Source: Caldifarciminota bacterium (GTDB lineage Bacteria; Hydrothermota; Tepidihabitantia; SM23-42). Taken from it: DNA of 9,147 bases. Made by a program: the position numbers and the translations under genes. Every line of letters begins with the position of its first letter. The first letter of the stretch is position 1. Location: the NCBI GenBank assembly GCA_023128195.1, contig JAGMEL010000066.1, positions 1 through 9,147 of the forward strand. Direction: 5' to 3'. Below the pieces are notes generated by a model. It saw only the letters and a list, made by a program, of their open reading frames with translations. It had not been told where the DNA came from and did no database searches. Positions 6,364-9,147 of the stretch are shown one piece after another.

Positions 6364-7445
6364 AACTCCTTGTTTGCGCATCAGAATATTATCCTTATGG
6401 ATCGGGTATCGCGAATGCTGTATACAATGTTGTGGAACCGCTCAGGAAAATAGGAGTTGAGTGCACAGTTTGTTCACCATCTGGTCCAGACATTAAACTT
6501 AGATCATTAAATGGTTATGGACGATTGGGTCTTATTCATTACTGGTATAAAGTGAGTAAATATTTTAAAAAAAGAGCCGATGATTATGATGTTGCATGGC
6601 TTCATTATCCGTTATTTCTTGGAAAAAACCCATTTAAAAGGTGTGTAATAACAATACATTCGACTGCTTATGGAATTAAGTATCCTTCATATCTCTATTT
6701 TTATAAAAAAATTTCATCTAAAATCGAGAAATATTGTTTAAATAAAATCGATGATGAGATAACATTTACAGCAGTTAGCCGTCAATCTTGTGAAAATTTG
6801 GAAAATATAGGTATAGGGAATAAAAAAATAATTTATATTCCAAATGGAGTGGATATAAATAAATTCAAACCCTCTAAAGACAAAAAACAGTTACGATCAA
6901 AATTCAAAATTCCGAAGAATGCAATGGTACTTCTTTCGGTTGGAAGATTGGAATATCATAAAATGCCTTTCAGAATGATTGATATATTTGATAAAGTCCA
7001 AAAAACTTCTGAAAGATATATGTTAGTCATAGCAGGAAAAGGTTCGTTGTTGGAATCGGCGAAAGAATATGCTATTAGAAAAAATGTTAGAAATATAAAA
7101 TTTCTTGGCTTTGTTCCAGAGGAGGATTTGCCAGACTTGTATGCATGTTCTGATTACTATTGGATGACATCTAAATACGAAGGGCAGCCTCTGACAGTAT
7201 TTGAGGCGATGGGTTCTGGATTGCCTTGTATTGTATCCGATATCCCTTGTTTAAAGATTGTCGAAGATGCAAAGTGTGGGGTTATTGTTAATTTTGGTGA
7301 TATTGAGAAGGCAGCAGAAGGTATAATTGAATATTTGGAAATAGATAATTCGGAGCATTCAAAAAATGCAAGGGAATACGCTGTGAATAATCTGGATTGG
7401 ATGATAATAGCGGGAATGTATTTGAAGGAGTTTGAGAGATTATGA
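6360..7445 (+). CDS. GT4-family glycosyltransferase
   Basis: This complete 361-aa GT-B glycosyltransferase probably adds one sugar to the glycan at the cytoplasmic membrane face. The N-terminal domain opens MKLLVCASEYYPYGSGIANAV with the glycine loop near 14-16, and ITIHSTAYG (97-105) is the strand carrying the active-site His100. The donor domain begins after IPNGVDINKF (160-169). It contains SVGRLEYHKM, with Arg196 and Lys201 for the donor phosphates, and the EX7E pair Glu274/Glu282 in YEGQPLTVFEAMGSG. The protein starts in an ATGA overlap with the epimerase and ends in an ATGA overlap with the methyltransferase, so all three are probably made together. The gene is AT-rich (some 60-base stretches are near 23-32% GC), unlike galU. 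Linkage and sugar are unknown. Confidence 0.92.
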   Translation: MKLLVCASEYYPYGSGIANAVYNVVEPLRKIGVECTVCSPSGPDIKLRSLNGYGRLGLIHYWYKVSKYFKKRADDYDVAWLHYPLFLGKNPFKRCVITIHSTAYGIKYPSYLYFYKKISSKIEKYCLNKIDDEITFTAVSRQSCENLENIGIGNKKIIYIPNGVDINKFKPSKDKKQLRSKFKIPKNAMVLLSVGRLEYHKMPFRMIDIFDKVQKTSERYMLVIAGKGSLLESAKEYAIRKNVRNIKFLGFVPEEDLPDLYACSDYYWMTSKYEGQPLTVFEAMGSGLPCIVSDIPCLKIVEDAKCGVIVNFGDIEKAAEGIIEYLEIDNSEHSKNAREYAVNNLDWMIIAGMYLKEFERL

Positions 7446-8200
7446 AAATTGAAAAAACAAATGTAGAGTTCTTGGAGAAACATTGGAAAGAATCAAAGCT
7501 TAGTAGGTATAGAAAGATTACTAAATATATGGCTCTGAATAGAAGATATGATAAGTTATTTAAGTCTATTTTAAAAAGAGGTGATAAGAAGGTATTAGAA
7601 ATTGGTTGTGCAAAAGGAAGATGGCTAATTTATTTTGCTAAGGAATTTGGTTATGAGCCATATGGTGTAGATTATTCCAAAATTGGTTGTAAAATAGCTG
7701 AAGAGAACTTTAAAGTCGCAGACGTAAATGGAAAAATACTTTGCGAAGACATCTTCAAAACATCACTCGAGAGAGAGTCTTTTGATGTCGTATATTTTAT
7801 GAGTTTTATTGAGCATTTTGAAAATTCAATGAAAATAATTAATAAACATATTGAATTAACTAAAAAGGAGGGTATAATAATAATATCAATACCGAATATT
7901 AAGGATAGTCTATATTTTACTTTTTACAAAATATTTGGCAAGGAAAGAGAGCTGTTAGAAACCCATAACTTAAGTATAATGGACAAAGGAAGGCTAAAGG
8001 AACTTTTGCAGAGTGAGGAAGTTCAAATTCTAATGTTGGACTATTTTGGACCAATTAATCTCGCTTCAGCCCTTAATCCCAAGAATAAGGCAATGTTGAT
8101 ATTAATGCATATAGTAAATCAGGTTTTAGGTTACCTTACTTTTAATTTAAAATCTAAGTATTTTTCGCCTGCCATAGTTTTAGTAGCTAAAAAGGTATAG
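7442..8200 (+). CDS. Class I SAM-dependent methyltransferase
   Basis: This is a complete 252-aa Rossmann-fold methyltransferase. The SAM-binding motif I is VLEIGCAKGRW (51-61), the acidic residue that binds the ribose is Asp77 in YGVDYS, motif IV is SFDVVYFM (113-120), and IEHF (123-126) follows as in the Methyltransf_11/23-type domains common in glycan clusters. IIIISIPN (145-152) is the late strand of the fold. The last 40 residues include a moderately hydrophobic helix (about 217-234), which could touch the membrane, but there is no clear transmembrane segment. It begins in an ATGA overlap with the upstream GT4 gene, with AAGGAG 11 bases before the start. In this setting it most likely methylates a sugar hydroxyl or carboxylate or a lipid-linked glycan; the substrate is not visible. 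It is only distantly similar to the methyltransferase at 3456-4111. Confidence 0.88.
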   Translation: MKIEKTNVEFLEKHWKESKLSRYRKITKYMALNRRYDKLFKSILKRGDKKVLEIGCAKGRWLIYFAKEFGYEPYGVDYSKIGCKIAEENFKVADVNGKILCEDIFKTSLERESFDVVYFMSFIEHFENSMKIINKHIELTKKEGIIIISIPNIKDSLYFTFYKIFGKERELLETHNLSIMDKGRLKELLQSEEVQILMLDYFGPINLASALNPKNKAMLILMHIVNQVLGYLTFNLKSKYFSPAIVLVAKKV

Positions 8201-8207
8201 TATAAGA

Positions 8208-9147
8208 ATGAATCAAAAAAGTAATATTGTAATTATTACATCTCCTTTAAATCGAATTGCACAAAACTTCTTATTGAGATACATCAAGATATTTCAAGCA
8301 TTTTCGGGAGAAATTTATGCTATTACGGGTGGAACCTTTTCAAAAAGTGATATCTTTAATAAAGGGGTTTATATAGAGGAGGTGAGGCATATGGGAGGTA
8401 AGGGAATAGCCAACAGAATTTTCCAATATATATTAACACAGCTAAAGATTTCTTATTTATTAGTAAAAAAGAGAGACGCAGATGTATATGTATTTTTCCT
8501 TGGACAAGCATTAATACTACCAATTTTAACTTTAAAAATTATGAGGAAAAAAATTATATTAGCCATGGGAGGTTCTTATCTTAAATTATGCGAAAGCAAG
8601 AATGATTATTTACTTTTACCTCTAAAAATTATAGAAAAAATTAGTTGCAAGTTATCAGATCATATAATAGTATATTCAGAAAATATCATCAAAGACTGGG
8701 ACTTAGAAAAATACAAAAATAAAATCTCAATAGCTCACCATCATTTTTTTGATTTTGATAAATTTAAAATAAAAAAGAAACTTGAAGAAAGAGATAATTT
8801 AGTTGGTTACATTGGACGTTTAAGTGAAGAAAAAGGCACGCTGAATTTTGTTAAAGCAATTCCAAAAATATTAAAAGAACGAAATGAAATTGAATTTTTA
8901 ATAGGAGGAGATGGGCAGTTGCGAGATAAAATTGAAAGATATTTGGAAGGAGAGAGCTTAAATGATAAAATAAAACTTACCGGCTGGATTCCTGACGAAG
9001 AATTTTCAACATATTTGAACGAATTAAAATTGTTTGTTTTACCATCATATACTGAAGGACTTCCATATACCCTATTAGAGGCGATGGCATGTGGCACGCC
9101 TGTTTTAGCAACTCCTGTTGGCGCAATCCCAGATGTAATAAAAGATG
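8208..9147 (+). CDS. GT4-family glycosyltransferase, 3' end beyond the window
   Basis: The frame is open from ATG 8208 to the right edge (313 codons) and is cut there. The N-terminal strand reads NIVIITSPLNRIAQNFL (6-22), typical of a GT-B acceptor domain, and AMGGSYLKL (119-127) is in the position of the active-site loop. The donor domain has YIGRLSEEKG with Arg204 and Lys209, FLIGGDGQLRD (230-240), and the EX7E pair Glu283/Glu291 in TEGLPYTLLEAMACGTPV. Only the last C-terminal helices are missing. The start is 7 bases after the preceding stop and has only a weak AAAGG upstream. Homology-like N-terminal residues argue for 8208 over the internal Met62, although Met62 has a far better ribosome site. 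This is the most AT-rich gene in the window (about 22-23% GC in 8701-8820). Confidence 0.88.
   Translation, partial: MNQKSNIVIITSPLNRIAQNFLLRYIKIFQAFSGEIYAITGGTFSKSDIFNKGVYIEEVRHMGGKGIANRIFQYILTQLKISYLLVKKRDADVYVFFLGQALILPILTLKIMRKKIILAMGGSYLKLCESKNDYLLLPLKIIEKISCKLSDHIIVYSENIIKDWDLEKYKNKISIAHHHFFDFDKFKIKKKLEERDNLVGYIGRLSEEKGTLNFVKAIPKILKERNEIEFLIGGDGQLRDKIERYLEGESLNDKIKLTGWIPDEEFSTYLNELKLFVLPSYTEGLPYTLLEAMACGTPVLATPVGAIPDVIKD
8378..8385 (+). promoter_or_regulatory. Strong internal Shine-Dalgarno-like sequence in the last glycosyltransferase gene
   Basis: GGAGGTGA, an eight-base match to the sequence expected to pair with the archaeal 16S rRNA 3' end, lies 5 bases before an in-frame ATG at 8391 (Met62). 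It is the best ribosome site in the window, yet it is internal. It also encodes Glu-Glu-Val-Arg in a plausible place, so it may be chance or could allow a shorter protein to be made. Confidence 0.4.

Noticed and set aside
7157..7483. 108-codon frame on the minus strand
   Set aside because: It is a shadow of the GT4 catalytic region and of the methyltransferase start; no independent ribosome site or motif.
8196..8207. TATAAG sequence before the last gene as a promoter
   Set aside because: It sits only a few bases from the ATG, too close for an archaeal TATA box (usually about 25 bases before the transcript start). The short AT-rich spacer explains it.
8744..8750. T7 run as a possible archaeal terminator
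   Set aside because: It encodes part of HHHFFDF within an intact glycosyltransferase frame, and no gene ends there.
8807..9097. 96-codon frame on the minus strand
   Set aside because: It lies antisense to the donor domain of the last GT4 gene, which is clearly the coding strand.

Overview
The window is one continuous, co-oriented (+ strand) block of surface-polysaccharide or glycan biosynthesis genes. It has no RNA gene, insertion sequence, CRISPR array or phage gene that I can see, and no stretch over 300 bases without coding sequence. The organism is most likely an archaeon, probably a euryarchaeote. The clues are purine-rich Shine-Dalgarno sites of the GGAGG/GGTG type, arginine encoded mainly by AGA/AGG, frequent ATA isoleucine codons, a two-helix family 2 glycosyltransferase C-terminus of a type I associate with archaea, and a short nucleotide-sugar dehydrogenase. 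This assignment is inference; nothing in the window fixes the taxon.

Layout. 1-647: C-terminal part of a membrane-anchored family 2 glycosyltransferase. 651-1763: GT4 glycosyltransferase. 1751-2629: short UDP-glucose/GDP-mannose dehydrogenase-type enzyme. 2626-3459: UTP-glucose-1-phosphate uridylyltransferase (GalU type). 3456-4111: class I methyltransferase whose reading frame is broken by one base near 3569-3581. 4130-5080: NAD-dependent sugar epimerase resembling UDP-glucuronate 4-epimerases. 5083-5352: an 89-codon remnant that looks like the head of a PaaK/CapK-type ligase joined to the tail of a GT4 enzyme. 5353-6363: second NAD-dependent epimerase/dehydratase. 6360-7445: GT4 glycosyltransferase. 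7442-8200: second class I methyltransferase. 8208-9147: third GT4 glycosyltransferase, running off the right edge.

How the genes work together. GalU would make UDP-glucose, the dehydrogenase would oxidise it to UDP-glucuronate, and one or both epimerases could convert UDP-glucose or UDP-glucuronate to the galacto forms. The glycosyltransferases would assemble a lipid-linked or surface glycan, and the methyltransferases could decorate or cap it. No flippase, polymerase or oligosaccharyltransferase lies in the window. Genes overlap by 4 bases (ATGA) at 2626, 3456, 6360 and 7442 and by 13 bases at 1751, and the remaining gaps are 2 to 18 bases. This suggests a single translationally coupled operon whose promoter and terminator lie outside.

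The points most worth a second look are the frameshift in the first methyltransferase, which falls on a canonical in-register T TTT TTA slippery heptamer next to a C5 tract; the chimeric remnant at 5083-5352; the dehydrogenase lacking its UDP-binding domain; and an apparently perfect Shine-Dalgarno sequence inside the last gene. I do not see a clearly new biological system; this looks like an accessory glycan locus with signs of rearrangement.
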